Source: Pyrenophora tritici-repentis (Eukaryota; Ascomycota; Dothideomycetes; Pleosporales; Pleosporaceae). Taken from it: DNA of 64,000 nt. The first letter of the stretch is position 1. Each line of letters starts with the position of its first letter. The stretch covers positions 1,922,001 to 1,986,000 of the forward strand of contig NC_089393.1 in assembly GCF_003171515.1 (NCBI RefSeq), read 5' to 3'. A program made the position numbers and the translations under genes. This document shows, piece after piece, positions 23,285 through 33,574 of this stretch. Under the pieces are notes generated by a model that did no database searches, had not been told where the DNA came from, and was given only the letters and a program-made list of their open reading frames with translations.

Positions 23285-23369
23285 GGTCGCTTAGCTCAGT
23301 TGGTTAGAGCGTGGTGCTAATACCTTGTATGATACGCCAAGGTCGCGAGTTCGACCCTCGTAGTGACCA
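23285..23369 (+). tRNA. tRNA-Ile(AAU) with an 11-nt intron
   Basis: The sequence folds as a tRNA: acceptor stem GGTCGCT pairs with AGTGACC (one G-T), A box TAGCTCAGTTGG at about 23292, B box GAGTTCGACCC at about 23347. The anticodon AAT is at 23319-23321. The anticodon stem TGGTG pairs with CGCCA only if 11 nt (23323-23333) are removed right after position 37, the canonical nuclear tRNA intron site. The mature product is 74 nt with discriminator A; CCA is not encoded. A pol III T-tract follows at once. Confidence 0.96.
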
Positions 23370-23370
23370 A

Positions 23371-23380
23371 TTTCTTTTTT
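23371..23380 (+). terminator. RNA polymerase III terminator of the tRNA-Ile gene
   Basis: TTTCTTTTTT begins two bases after the tRNA, with an uninterrupted T6 run at 23375-23380. Confidence 0.9.
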
Positions 23381-23451
23381 GCTCCCTACTTCTCTCCATT
23401 AATAGAACGAGAAGTTCGGTTAGGTGGGGTTCTTTTTGCTGAGAAGATGTA

Positions 23452-23459
23452 TATATACA
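23452..23459 (-). promoter_or_regulatory. Candidate PUF3-type site in the 3' region of the SPATA20-like gene
   Basis: On the minus strand this reads TGTATATA, about 160 nt after the stop of the SPATA20-like gene, so probably in its 3' UTR. It matches the sequence predicted from the PUF repeats of the PUF3-like protein in this window. The site lies in a palindromic AT run, so chance is possible. Confidence 0.35.
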
Positions 23460-23620
23460 TAACAGGCTACGCACTAGTGCAATACAAGCAACTACAAAGT
23501 GGGATTTCTGTTTTTTAATTCTTGTATCTTATTCTGTAGCATGACTTCTCCAAGCCATGCCTGATGATATATAACCTTCATATACTCGTAACATCATTAA
23601 CCTTCTCAACCACTACTTCC

Positions 23621-26096
23621 TCAAATCTGTGGCACAGCGTCGCTCACACTTCCCATATCCATGGTCAGCGCCTCCCTACATGCGCCATTCTCACACACCA
23701 TGACGCCCTCTTTATCTGCGTTCATACTCTTGACGAGCGGGTTCCTCGACTTGAGCCACTCACCCACGCCTTTACCCAGCTTACTTACCGTGCCCAACCC
23801 AGCAGGCCGATTCCTGTATCTCTGCAGCCACTCGTCTACTTTCTTGCCTTCGCCCGTGATGACAGAGTGCGAGATACCCAATTTACCGACGACGACTGCA
23901 TCCATCATAGTAGGGAAGAGGAAGGGGTGTTGCATGATTTCGGCCTCGAAAGCAGACGCCGTATCACGAGCTTTCTTTGTGTAATCCTCGTGTTCAAGTA
24001 AAGCGCCCAGACGATCCAGATTCTGTGCCGAAACGCCATTTGTGCCTGGTTCAGCGTTGTCCATGCCGTCTTTGAGGCGCATGATGAGGTCCTTTTGGTC
24101 TTCGGGCGTGGAAAAGAAACCCAGGTGTTGTTTATCCCAGAACATTGCGAGTTGGGTTTGTTGGAGGTCGTCGGCCCATTGGAGGTATGTGTCGTTGAAG
24201 GTGGCTTCGTAGAGGTCAATGAGGCCCGAAATGAGGTAGGCGTAGTCATCTGCAAAGCCTGGGGCGTCGCCGGGGCCTTCGCGGTAGACGCGGATGAGAG
24301 TTTTGGAGGTGGAGTTGTAGAGGTGTGCGCGGAGGAAGGTGGCGGCTTTTTCCGCTGCGGCGAGGTACTTCTGCGACCGTGTGGGGTCTTGGGAGGAGAG
24401 TGCAGCGGATGTGCGGGCGAGAGCGCCAATGGCAAGGCCGTTCCAGGAGACTACGATTTTGTCGTCGAGACCTGGTCGTGGACGCTCCTTGTTACGGTGG
24501 TCAAGCAGCTTCTGGCGGCCCTCCTCTAGGATCTTGTTGACCTCGTCCTCGGATAGGCCGAATTGTTGTGCCAGGTCTGGCTTTGTCGTGGTGACGGCTA
24601 GTACGTTTTGGTTGATGAGCTCGTCGTGTGCGTCGTGTTCCGGAGCAACGTTACCCTCGTCCTGGACATTGTAGTACCGTGCCAGAATCTCAGCGTCGCG
24701 ATCGCCAAGTATCTGCTGGAACTCCTTCAAGGTCCATACGTAAAAGGCACCCTCTCGCTTCTCCTTGTCGTTCGGTCGATATAGCGAGTCGGCATCTTCA
24801 GACGAGAAGAAGCCACCGCTCTCGGCCTGCATGGGCGGACTTGTGAGATATGTCGCAATATCGTGGACGGCCGAGAGATGCTCAGGGCTTCTCGTCATCA
24901 GGTAGGCGTCTAGGTATACTGGAAGTAGTTGCGCCTGGTCGTAGAGCATCTTTTCAAAATGCGGTAAACTCCAGTCCTTGGTGACTGAGTACCGCGCAAA
25001 GCCGTTTCCTATCTGATCATGTATACCACCCTTGTTCATCGCGTCCAGTGTCGCCAATGCCATGTCCTTTGCATGTGTGCAGTCTTTGGCACTGAGCACC
25101 TCTCTGACGGCACTCGGGTATTGCGACAGCTTTAGGAGGAATCGAAGGTTTGAAGGGGTGGGGAACTTGGGCGCGCCGCCGAAGCCTGCATGGGCCTTGT
25201 CGTACCTCTTCTTGAAGTGCTGTATCTGTTCAGCGAGAGAAGCGCGAATGTTGTCAAACGTTACTCACCTCGTATGCTTCGTCAAGTGTGTCCAAATCAA
25301 GGCCCTCAGGAGCTGCGCCGTCTTTCCTGCTAATGTTTCCATCCTCGGCAAAATCTCGCAGCTGTGCTGTGATTTCCTTTGCCGACTCCAGACACCTCTG
25401 TCGCTGGTCTCTCCACACATCTCTTATCTTCTCCAGTATGCCAACAAAACCAATGTGCTCTCCCATGGCCATTGTTGACCCTGGACCAGGCCAGTAGGTC
25501 CCACCAAATATCGGCTCGAGATCTGGCGTGATGAAGGCGTTCAGTGGCCATCCTCCTGAGCCTGTTGTAGCCTGGACGTAGTTCATATATATGCGGTCGA
25601 CGTCTGGGCGCTCCTCGCGATCGATCTTTATCGGTATAAAGTTCTCGTTGAGCAGCTTCGCAACCTCGTCATTTTCAAACGATTCGCGCTCCATGACATG
25701 ACACCAATGGCATGCTGCATATCCTATACTGATGAAAATCAATCTGTTTGACTTTTTCGCCAACTCGATTGCTTCTGGTCCCCACATCTGCCACGCCACC
25801 GGGTTGTTCATGTGTCCCCGAACATATGGACTCCGGCTCTCGCTCAGGCGGTTCTTGAGCTTCAAATCATCACCTGACGAGGCAGAGTTGCCAGATGTTG
25901 TGCTGTGCGCTGCCATCCTAAGAATCGAGGTACGAAAGCTGCGCTGTGGCACTCGAGATACAGCCCGGGAAGGCGCAATAGCGGGAGCAGGCAAGTAGCG
26001 AGTCGGCGTAGTCACGACAGGAGTACGTACAGAGCGGCAGGATCCCCGAAGATTAAATCGCACGGAAGGCATACAAGCAAAAATGTCAAAAGGCAA
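23621..26096 (-). CDS. SPATA20/YyaL-type protein (thioredoxin-like DUF255), probably mitochondrial
   Basis: Two exons, 26096-25269 and 25225-23621, with a 43-nt intron (GTGAGT...GAACAG), 810 residues; a start at the next Met (26072) is equally possible. The Arg/Ser-rich, acid-poor N-terminus suggests a mitochondrial presequence. An N-terminal thioredoxin-like domain carries the CxxC in GYAACHWCHVMERESFEN, followed by NFIPIKIDREERPDVD and GGWPLNAFITPD. The rest is an (alpha/alpha)6 barrel like N-acylglucosamine 2-epimerases: GGIHDQIGNGFARYSVTKDWSLPHFEKM, YDQAQLL, VSWNGLAIGALAR and FADDYAYLISGLIDLYE. The biochemical role of the family is not settled. The junction EAYE|IQHFKKRYDKAHAGFGGAPKF restores a highly conserved block. 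Confidence 0.92.
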
Positions 26097-28269
26097 CTAT
26101 AGCGGCGAAATGTTCGGCGTAGCTCTCGACGTTATCAATCGAGAGCTGCGGCTGAGCTACCCAAATCGCGAATTGCCCCGCCCCCGCCAACGACGTAATC
26201 CGCCGCCACGACTGGCTAGGGAATGCGCGGAGATTTGGTCTTCACAATCTACAGCCGTCTGACCTGCATCAATTTTTGCAAATTTAGTACATCACACCGA
26301 CGCAAACTTCTGGAAGTTACCATGTCCGTGATCGGCATGACGTACGCCAGGCGCTAGTTATCATCTTGGCTTCTACCCTTGAAGCTTTCATGGTACCAAG
26401 CACCGCTGGACTCGACCACACAACTCCAAGACCGATCCGGAAGACACAAGGACACAATGGCACGTGATACTAGGCACCGAAGCAACATGTATAACGTGCG
26501 CGGTTACTGGCTATAACGCTAGTTAGTTCGACATTACCTTGTCGCCATGCATTGGTGTCTCAGATAAACATGGTCTGGACTAGCCTAGAATTTCTTTTGT
26601 ACAGGCCTTCATAAATTTCATTTCTCAATGTCAGATCACATGCTCCATATAAGCAAAGATGGCCTCATGGACTCTATCTCTTTCGGGTATGACAGTCTCG
26701 GTTCATATCCGAGGACCGAGAGCAGATGCGTAATCGCTTCCATTCTAAGATGAGGCGCTACATGATCAAAAGTTGAAAGTCTGAATGCGCACATTCTGAT
26801 ATGTGTAAGGTGGTGTGGCTGCAGCAGAAGGGAGTAGACGCAAGTAATAAGGAATGCCGGATGCCCGGTCAATAGCGTATCGTTGACGGTAATCCTAGTA
26901 CCATGAAAAGTATCATGAAATTCTCGGGAGCTCTAGCCAGTGAACGCTCCTAAATGAGAGCAGCCATTATTTAGCCAATGTGTCCCCAAGATACAGTAGA
27001 GGTTGCGTCTATCAGTGGGCTGCTACCGTGAACGAGCGTACAGGCGTTATGTGTATATGTAGTCTAGCCTAGGCTTTTGCGTTTGCAATACTCTAGGCAT
27101 GGTTCTCCTGAGGGAAACGATAGCGCGTGCTCATGAAACCCGAAACACAGGGTAGTACTGAACACCGGGCCATTTCCCACTATGCCTGAACTTGATTGAC
27201 TGATTACACAAGAGCAAAGCACGAGTTACTGCCACAGCGTGTTAGGTGCCAAATGGAGATTTGTGGTGAATCTGTACGAGATTGAATGAGCGCCGCGTCC
27301 GATGCTCCAGACGTATCCACGTTGTCTAGACCCCGTGGCAATGCGACAAGTCTAGGAACGGATGACAGCGCCTTCACATTGAGGTTGTAGACCTGCAAGG
27401 CAGTCCCGATTCCCGTCTCTGTCTTAGCGTGGAACACAAATGTTGCCTCGCTCATTGGCTGGTTCCTATCAAATCTCCCGTACAAACAAATCATTTCAGT
27501 CAAACAAGTCGGCCAAGTGTGAGGTGGGGGCGCGGCATCGGGCTGACTAGCAAATAGACTCAAGGTGGCGCAATGAGGGCTGTTTATTCCGAATATTGAG
27601 GAAGAGAAGGCGCAAACGTAGTGCCATGTGGACATATCCACGCCAAACAGAGATAGTACTGCGTAATGCCTGGCTTCGACCGTCAATAGCTACCTTGCAC
27701 TGCAGAAGACTCGTGGCTACCTGGTCCACATTCACTTGGATGTGATTGCACCAATGGCATCGCTCCTGTTGGTAACTGTAACTCACGTAGAGCACCGTCG
27801 CTCCCGCTTCATCTTACCCGTGCCTTGTGCAATCTTATTTAATAAACATTAACCTCATCCCTCGCTTTTCCTCGCCGCAACCACAATCACTCAACCCCCA
27901 CATTCCTTCATCTGTCTTTTCCTCTTCTCTCGTGCAGCTTGTCTGAACAGAACATACACTCTTTACTTTTCCGTACAACTAACTACACTCGCTTCTTTGT
28001 CTCAGTCGCGCCACTGTTGCACTCCAAAACACCCCAGTTCCGAGGAAGCTAGCTGTTAGGTAGGTCTAACATGCCTCTTTCGAATAGCCCTACCTTTTAT
28101 TGTGGAGGGAGACATGGCGAGCATGTATAAACTTGCATTGCCAAACGCATCGCTTTTCTGCAATCATCGCTGATCAAGCAGACAGTCTTCCCACTCCCTT
28201 CTGAACGGCGATTCGGTATCCACCCACTTGAACAGTACGATAGTTCCAGTCTCTCCACGAGAACTCAAG
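26097..28269. other. Intergenic, 2.2 kb
   Basis: Upstream of the SPATA20-like gene and of the CAP gene, so both promoters should lie here. A 160-codon minus frame at 27204-27686 has no signature or splice support and I do not call it. The last ~300 bp before the CAP gene is pyrimidine-rich, as in fungal core promoters. Confidence 0.5.
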
Positions 28270-29142
28270 ATGCGTTCCTCTCTGCTCATCACTTCTGCCC
28301 TGGCCTTGGGTGTCATCGCACGACCACAACTCTTTGGGAGGCAACCCAAGATTGTCTACAAGACCGAGGTGGTGATCCAGACAGTCATCGTGACTATCAC
28401 GCAGGATTACGTTGCGCCATCGTCTACCTCTTGCGCGACTTCGCGTACTGCGGTACCCATTACTACCTTGATACCTCGGCCCAAGCCTGTACCCTCTTCG
28501 TCGATCTTGGTCATCCATACTACTCCCGCTGTTTCTCCGGTGTCTACTACCTCCCGCACTCCTGCGCCAAAGCCTTCAACTACGACTAGAAACGCCCCCT
28601 CGGGTACTAGTCAGGCGTATCTGTCCGCAGGACCCGATTACCAAGCTGCTGTGCTCTTCCATCACAACGCCGCCCGTGCCAACCACAATGCTGCGCCATT
28701 GTCATGGGACTCCAGCTGTGAATCCAACGCCCGAATTGCTGCCAGCAGGTGCGAATTCAAACACTACATTCCCAGTGGCGCCGGCCAAGGTCAGAATCTC
28801 TTCGTTGTTTCTGGTAATGCATTCAATGTCACAGCAGGCATCTCGGAAAGCTGGTATCGTGGAGAGCTTAATCCCATGATGCCGTGGTTCGGGAAGAACG
28901 ACCTACCCCATGACGTCTTCGAGGAAGTAGGCCACCTCACACAGATGGTATGGAAGGGTACTACCAAGGTCGGATGCGTGTCGCTGGACTGCGGAAACGC
29001 CATGACCGTCAATGGCCAGAAGTCTACGATGAACAAGTTCACTGTCTGCAACTACGCCCCGGCTGGGAACGTTGGTGGTCAATATGCCGCCAACGTTGTT
29101 GCCCCCATCTCTTCTACTAACCTTATCGGCTGGGCGGACTAG
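28270..29142 (+). CDS. Secreted CAP/PR-1 family protein
   Basis: The start ATG at 28270 (MRSSLLITSALALGVIARP) gives a clean signal peptide; the frame also opens at 28228 but that adds 14 residues before the signal. The product is 290 residues without introns. After the signal peptide comes a Val/Ile-rich segment, then a Ser/Thr/Pro-rich linker (about residues 45-120) likely O-glycosylated, then a CAP domain: YQAAVLFHHNAARANHNAAPLSW, CEFKHY, QGQNLF, SESWY, and the two signature motifs EVGHLTQMVWKGTTKVGC and VCNYAPAGNVGG. His and Glu residues of the CAP cavity are present. Fungal CAP proteins bind sterols or lipids, and in plant pathogens some act during infection; which applies here is unknown. 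It is the nearest gene to the cysteine-rich cluster. Confidence 0.93.
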   Translation: MRSSLLITSALALGVIARPQLFGRQPKIVYKTEVVIQTVIVTITQDYVAPSSTSCATSRTAVPITTLIPRPKPVPSSSILVIHTTPAVSPVSTTSRTPAPKPSTTTRNAPSGTSQAYLSAGPDYQAAVLFHHNAARANHNAAPLSWDSSCESNARIAASRCEFKHYIPSGAGQGQNLFVVSGNAFNVTAGISESWYRGELNPMMPWFGKNDLPHDVFEEVGHLTQMVWKGTTKVGCVSLDCGNAMTVNGQKSTMNKFTVCNYAPAGNVGGQYAANVVAPISSTNLIGWAD

Positions 29143-31174
29143 GTGTCGTTCGAAACGACGCGTTATGGGGTTTTCTTCTCTTCCATGATTGAATGGATTG
29201 GAGTGGTTTACGATTATACGAATATCGCATGGCAGGTCAGGAGCGCTGCATGCATGAGGCGGGTCTTCTTTTTTCTTCTACAACACGACACGGCCCTTCT
29301 TTTGCATTTAAGCTCATCATTCTTTGAGCAGCCAGGTTCCAAAAGGTCTGGGGACGTGTCATTGTACATATTTAGATGTGATCAACATCAATTCAGCCTT
29401 TGGGATTTTACTTAAGGTGCATATAAGTCATGTTGCATGCCTATACAATAGCACCAAGCGAACTAAGAGGCCAGGTAAATGCATTATTGGATGGCGGAAC
29501 AAGCAATCGCTCAAGGTCCTCGCAATAAGCCCGATCTTAGCAGGGATACAGACGATGACGATGTGATACTCTCCGATGCTCGGTTAGCGTAGTGCGCTTT
29601 TCAGGATAGCTTGCCGGTACGATTTTACTGACCCACCCTACGATTTTACCAGTAGAACGCGGCCTCCAATACATGGAACTTCTTTGAATTATTGATGTTT
29701 TCCCCTCATCTGTTGCGTACCAGGTACGTTACAGCCTTATGACTAAGTTTGAGCGCCAGCATTGCTTCTTTACTTACAGCAAGCTACCCACAAGTTACAT
29801 ACATTTTACAGCACCTGTGGTGGCCCTCTCATCCGTCACAATCTCAGGAATGAAAAACGACTCGCATTGTCTAGAATAATAGCAACGCGTCACATCCATA
29901 TTTCAAATCTTCCTGGAAGATGGTTCTGACTCTAAGTGATTAGCTTGCCGACTTGCAAGATAGTTGAATATGGTAATCTCATGATTGACTGGTATCGCGT
30001 ATGGCATTGTCAGCTCCAGGGGAGATATAAGGTAGCATGAAGAGGATCATCGCTATTACCATCAGCAACGAGGAACAAGTTCACCTGGATTCGAGGAGGA
30101 AGTTGGAGCGGTTCACCTAGGCGCCCCTATGATGTTAGGCGGTGAAGCATCACCCCAGGGCTTCACCGATTGAACAACAACTGCATTTACCCAAAAGAAC
30201 ACAAGGGAAGCATATCACGAGAATGCGGTATGACGCCCAAGCATACTGATTACGATCAATCTCCCATGAATTGATCATTTGGTCTCTCGGACTGAGATTG
30301 AGTGAAACGGCTTCAAGTTATACATCCCATGACACGAATCTAAGAAATCTACCTACACGGCCCCTTGCTTGGCCATGGTGAATTCTACCTCAGATGTAAG
30401 CGTGGATGAGATACCGAGTACGCCTGTGCCGGATCGGTGCGAGTAAGCAAACCGAGAGATCGACAGGAATAAGGTTCGGGGTGGTGGTCAGCCCCCAATT
30501 TAAGGAAGATTTAGCCGATATAAGGGCAAGCGGTGTTTGTGTACGGGGCTCCCGTGAATACGGTGACTGGTCATGAGTATGACTGTATTTGCGAAGGGAG
30601 AGTGGTAGTGTTCTGTGTGGAGAATGTTAGACCATGGATATGATACATCCATCGGACGTAGTATTGACTGCGTTCCGGGTAGTTATTCATACGAATCCAT
30701 GAAAGAAGTACCGTAAAGGTCTTGTAGAGTGTGTGATGTTGGCGTTGAAGCGTCGTTGAGTAGTCGATTGGTGTTCCGACCTGTCTGGCGTAGGGGCGCA
30801 GCGACTCAAAAGTGTCGGCCGGGCAAGCCAGTCTCCATGCATTCACTTCTCACCAGCTAGCTCTCCTCTTATAGGACTAGCTTCTTCTAGGCTTCATCCC
30901 GCACCTATATAGCTAGTCCTTCGCTCTTCTCAATACAACAACGATTTTCGCCCACTCAGTTCCCCGATAAAAAGCACGGCCGGATCGTAAGACATCGTCT
31001 GTACCAAAGAGGAAGTGATAGCCAGAGATGGTTCGAAACGTGACGCAAGAGGTGTAGTACATACGTACTGCTACCAGATGTAAATAAACACAGGAAAAGG
31101 ACCCTCCGTTTCCCCCAGAATCTAATCTTCAATTCATTCCAATGGCTCCCCTAACCAGCCCTCCCTAATCAGGC
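29143..31174. other. Gene-poor 2 kb
   Basis: No credible coding frame. A short inverted repeat (9-bp arms CGGTGAAGC / GCTTCACCG, 30140-30168) is the only structured element noticed. Confidence 0.5.
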
Positions 31175-31476
31175 ATGCGATTCGCCATCTTTCTCTCTAT
31201 TCTTGCCAGCGTAGCAATCGCAACACCCACCCCTCCATTCGATCACAACGGACCTCTGGGCAAAATACAAGCAAGAGGATTTACCGGAGGTGCTTGCGGC
31301 GATTGCTGTGTCAACAGAGTAATCATGTCGAATTGCTGCTCAACTAGCTTTTCTTGCGACCCTTGCGCTGGATTTGGCGGTGTATGTTACAGTCTTTGCT
31401 ACTCATGCACCGTACACGTTCAAAGCTAACCACTATTCTAACTTCATAGCCGAAGAGCTCCTGCAAAGGCTCATGA
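31175..31476 (+). CDS. Small cysteine-rich secreted protein 1 (cluster member, intact)
   Basis: Two exons are inferred: 31175-31381 and 31450-31476, with a 68-nt intron (donor GTATGT, branch TTCTAAC, acceptor TTCATAG), giving 77 residues. Reading through the intron instead gives an 84-residue frame ending at 31429; the strong splice signals and agreement with the third paralogue favour splicing. Residues 1-16 are a signal peptide (MRFAIFLSILASVAIA). The mature part has eight cysteines in the pattern C-x2-CC-x8-CC-x5-C-x2-C followed by a last Cys encoded in exon 2. Size, signal peptide and even cysteine number fit a disulphide-rich secreted protein such as a candidate effector or antimicrobial-type protein; no family is recognised and no activity can be claimed. 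Confidence 0.75.
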
Positions 31477-31722
31477 CGCAGTATCATTCCTCGTCGACAA
31501 ATGGGAGGATGGCGGTGTCAGAACACGAAGTGATGTGTTGGAGCTTACGTACCCGTGAACAAAGCGTACGGTAATCACGCCGAATAGGATGCAGGGCGGT
31601 CGAGAATTGAGATCTGAAAGACATATAAATAGCTAAGAGAACCACTGCTTGTTCACCTGTTCGTCCTGTTCCACCAAAGCGTCTTTGAAAATCTCAGCTC
31701 ATCTTACCTCACAACCCTCATC

Positions 31723-32151
31723 ATGCGTCTAGTTACCCTTCTCTCTGCCGTCTTTATCAGCCTAACGATAGCTACTAGTGACAGCCCTACAGGCCCGAAA
31801 AGAATACGAGCTCCAGCTCCAGTCCCATCATCTGTTCCAACGGGTTGTCAAATGTGCTGCTCTAGTAGAGGTAGAGAGTTCAAGTATTGCTCCAACAATC
31901 CTTTCGACAAGTGTGAAGCTTGCAAATTTCACGTTTGCGATCCTCCTCTCTATTGTCTTCATTGGTGTGTTAATCGCTCGCCGGCACTTCTATGCCTGAA
32001 AATCCACAAAAAGTGCGAGTCGGAGTCTGAAATCGTATGTATCAGTAAACAGGTCGAAACCCTCTATGTTAGTTGGAGTATAAGAGGGACAACAAGGAAG
32101 ATCTGTCAGATTTTGCTTACGATTCGCGACTTGGGGGAGAGAGCGCACTAG
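31723..32151 (+). CDS. Small cysteine-rich secreted protein 2 (cluster member, altered 3' half)
   Basis: Starts MRLVTLLSAVFISLTIATS, a signal peptide very like that of the third copy, and the upstream DNA (CTTGTTCACC and following) is also shared with the third copy. The mature part keeps C-x2-CC-x8-YC-x7-C-x2-C, so one Cys of the second pair is Tyr. At the place where paralogues 1 and 3 have a GT donor, 15 nt after the last C-x2-C, this gene has GA, and no AG acceptor stands at the matching distance. The frame instead stays open to 32151 (142 residues), adding Cys-rich sequence and a non-Cys-rich tail. Either the former intron has become coding, or an unusual intron (for example GTTTGC at 31933 to AAG at 32013, 81 nt, frame-preserving) is used. 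The 3' end is uncertain. Confidence 0.55.
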   Translation: MRLVTLLSAVFISLTIATSDSPTGPKRIRAPAPVPSSVPTGCQMCCSSRGREFKYCSNNPFDKCEACKFHVCDPPLYCLHWCVNRSPALLCLKIHKKCESESEIVCISKQVETLYVSWSIRGTTRKICQILLTIRDLGERAH

Positions 32152-32433
32152 GTAGATCGAGGTTTGGCCCAAGCTTTACGAGGACCAGCATCACAAGATT
32201 GCAAGATGAGACGTTTCCTGTTAAAACAGCCCGAGCCATAAAACGATCGATTTACCGCATTTCGGATATCCGCTACAAGACACGTCATACCTGTGCTGCC
32301 AAGAATGTTAGGGTAGGTATACAGGGCCGAAGTATACCTACACATGTGCATAGCCTGTCCAGAATTACTTGTTCACCATTGCAAAATCGTCCCAGCAAAC
32401 CTCACACCCATTGTCGTTCTCAAAATTCTCACT

Positions 32434-32727
32434 ATGCGTCTCACAATCCTTCTCTCAACCATCTTTATCGGCCTAGCAGTGGCTGCCGGAACTCCTACCA
32501 AACCTGAAAAACCAAACTAAGCTCGTCAAAATCAAGCCTTCATAACGCCGTGTGCGGATTGCTGCCCGACGCAGGGTAGAACGAATAAGTGTTGTATTTT
32601 CCCCCTAGGGGCACACGTTGCTCACCTTGCGCAGCTAACGGGTTGGTACGTTCAATTCCCTGGGTATCAACGTGTATCTTGATAGCCATATCTAACTATC
32701 CTGTGCTTTTGGTAGCCCGATTGCTAG
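32434..32727 (+). pseudogene. Small cysteine-rich secreted protein 3 (broken paralogue)
   Basis: The ATG at 32434 opens a signal peptide (MRLTILLSTIFIGLAVAA) closely matching copy 2, but codon 29 is TAA (32518-32520). Downstream, the cysteine pattern C-x2-CC-x8-CC continues in the original frame to about 32595, then the C-x2-C part is in a different frame, so there is also an indel within about 32596-32620. The intron is still recognisable at the same place as in copy 1: donor GTACGT at 32646, branch TCTAAC, acceptor GGTAG ending at 32715 (70 nt), followed by a very short last exon with one Cys and a stop at 32725-32727. Two independent lesions argue for a pseudogene rather than sequencing error, though resequencing would settle it. 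Confidence 0.75.
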
Positions 32728-33574
32728 CTGGAGTATCGCCCATGTGCACAAGGTTGAGGCGGCAGCCGGAAATGTACGAGAGGCGTTCTCATGAACAGAG
32801 AGTTGGGAAGAAGCAAATTTGAGGGACCTGACGGACGGAGGCCATGTTGGTTGTATCATCAGGCTTGGGGCACGCGGTCATGTTGGGTAGATCGCACTTG
32901 GGACGTTATCAGACCCTGACCTTATATCGAGTTTCAACATTTCCAATCACATTCGCAGTGAAATTCTCAATTCTTTACTACCAGAAGATGCGTTTGTTGA
33001 CTTTCTTGCGGCAACAGCAGGTCCTTCACGGTAGTACCTCGGCAGTGTTGGACCTAGTGCTTACTTGCCACGTGATGATCAACCACTACCGGTAGGACAA
33101 GACCGAATCGTAAAAAGAAAACTATGGCGACCAAATCTCTTGTTCCCTGAATTCCTAACATTGAAAGCTTTTTTGTTCGTATCGATCCTCCAACATGCAG
33201 TACCAGTGTTGTATGTTGTCTTAAACACTGGATTAGAACGAGTGCCTATCTATAGGACTGTTCTACGAAGCTATCGAAGGATGTATAGACTGGTAATGTT
33301 ATGAAAAATATTGTGCCCAGCTCTGAGTCGTTGTTCGCAACATGTAGTTACATGTGGGACGAGAAGGGCTAATTAATGTTGTTTACAAAATTAACCACCA
33401 CCACATTCTTGCGACTTCTCCTTTTTTTCCCTTTAGAGATCACGTACATTCCCAAACACTTTGTGATTCTTGATAGCATCCCTAGAAAAGTCCAATGTCA
33501 AACATAATCATACGTATACCAAGGATGTTGGTAGAAGCTCGATGTTTAGTTCAAATGTTATAATATAGTGAAGT
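32728..33574. other. Intergenic, AT-rich
   Basis: About 850 bp between the broken cysteine-rich gene and the inverted solo LTR. No frame with signal peptide, cysteine pattern or domain was found. Confidence 0.5.

Noticed and set aside
23447..23460. ATGTATATATACAT palindrome as a regulatory operator
   Set aside because: AT-rich palindromes are common by chance; kept only as a low-confidence PUF-type site on the transcribed strand.
27204..27686. 160-codon minus frame
   Set aside because: No domain, signal peptide, splice partners or coding-like composition; likely chance.
30571..30846. 91-codon minus frame downstream of the CAP gene
   Set aside because: No supporting feature; sits in gene-poor DNA.
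31382..31429. Unspliced end of cysteine-rich protein 1 with three extra cysteines
   Set aside because: GTATGT, TTCTAAC and TTCATAG form a textbook intron at the same place as in copy 3; unspliced reading kept only as an alternative.
32073..32507. 144-codon plus frame between cysteine-rich copies 2 and 3
   Set aside because: It overlaps the end of copy 2 and the signal-peptide region of copy 3 in another frame and has no cysteine pattern or signal peptide.
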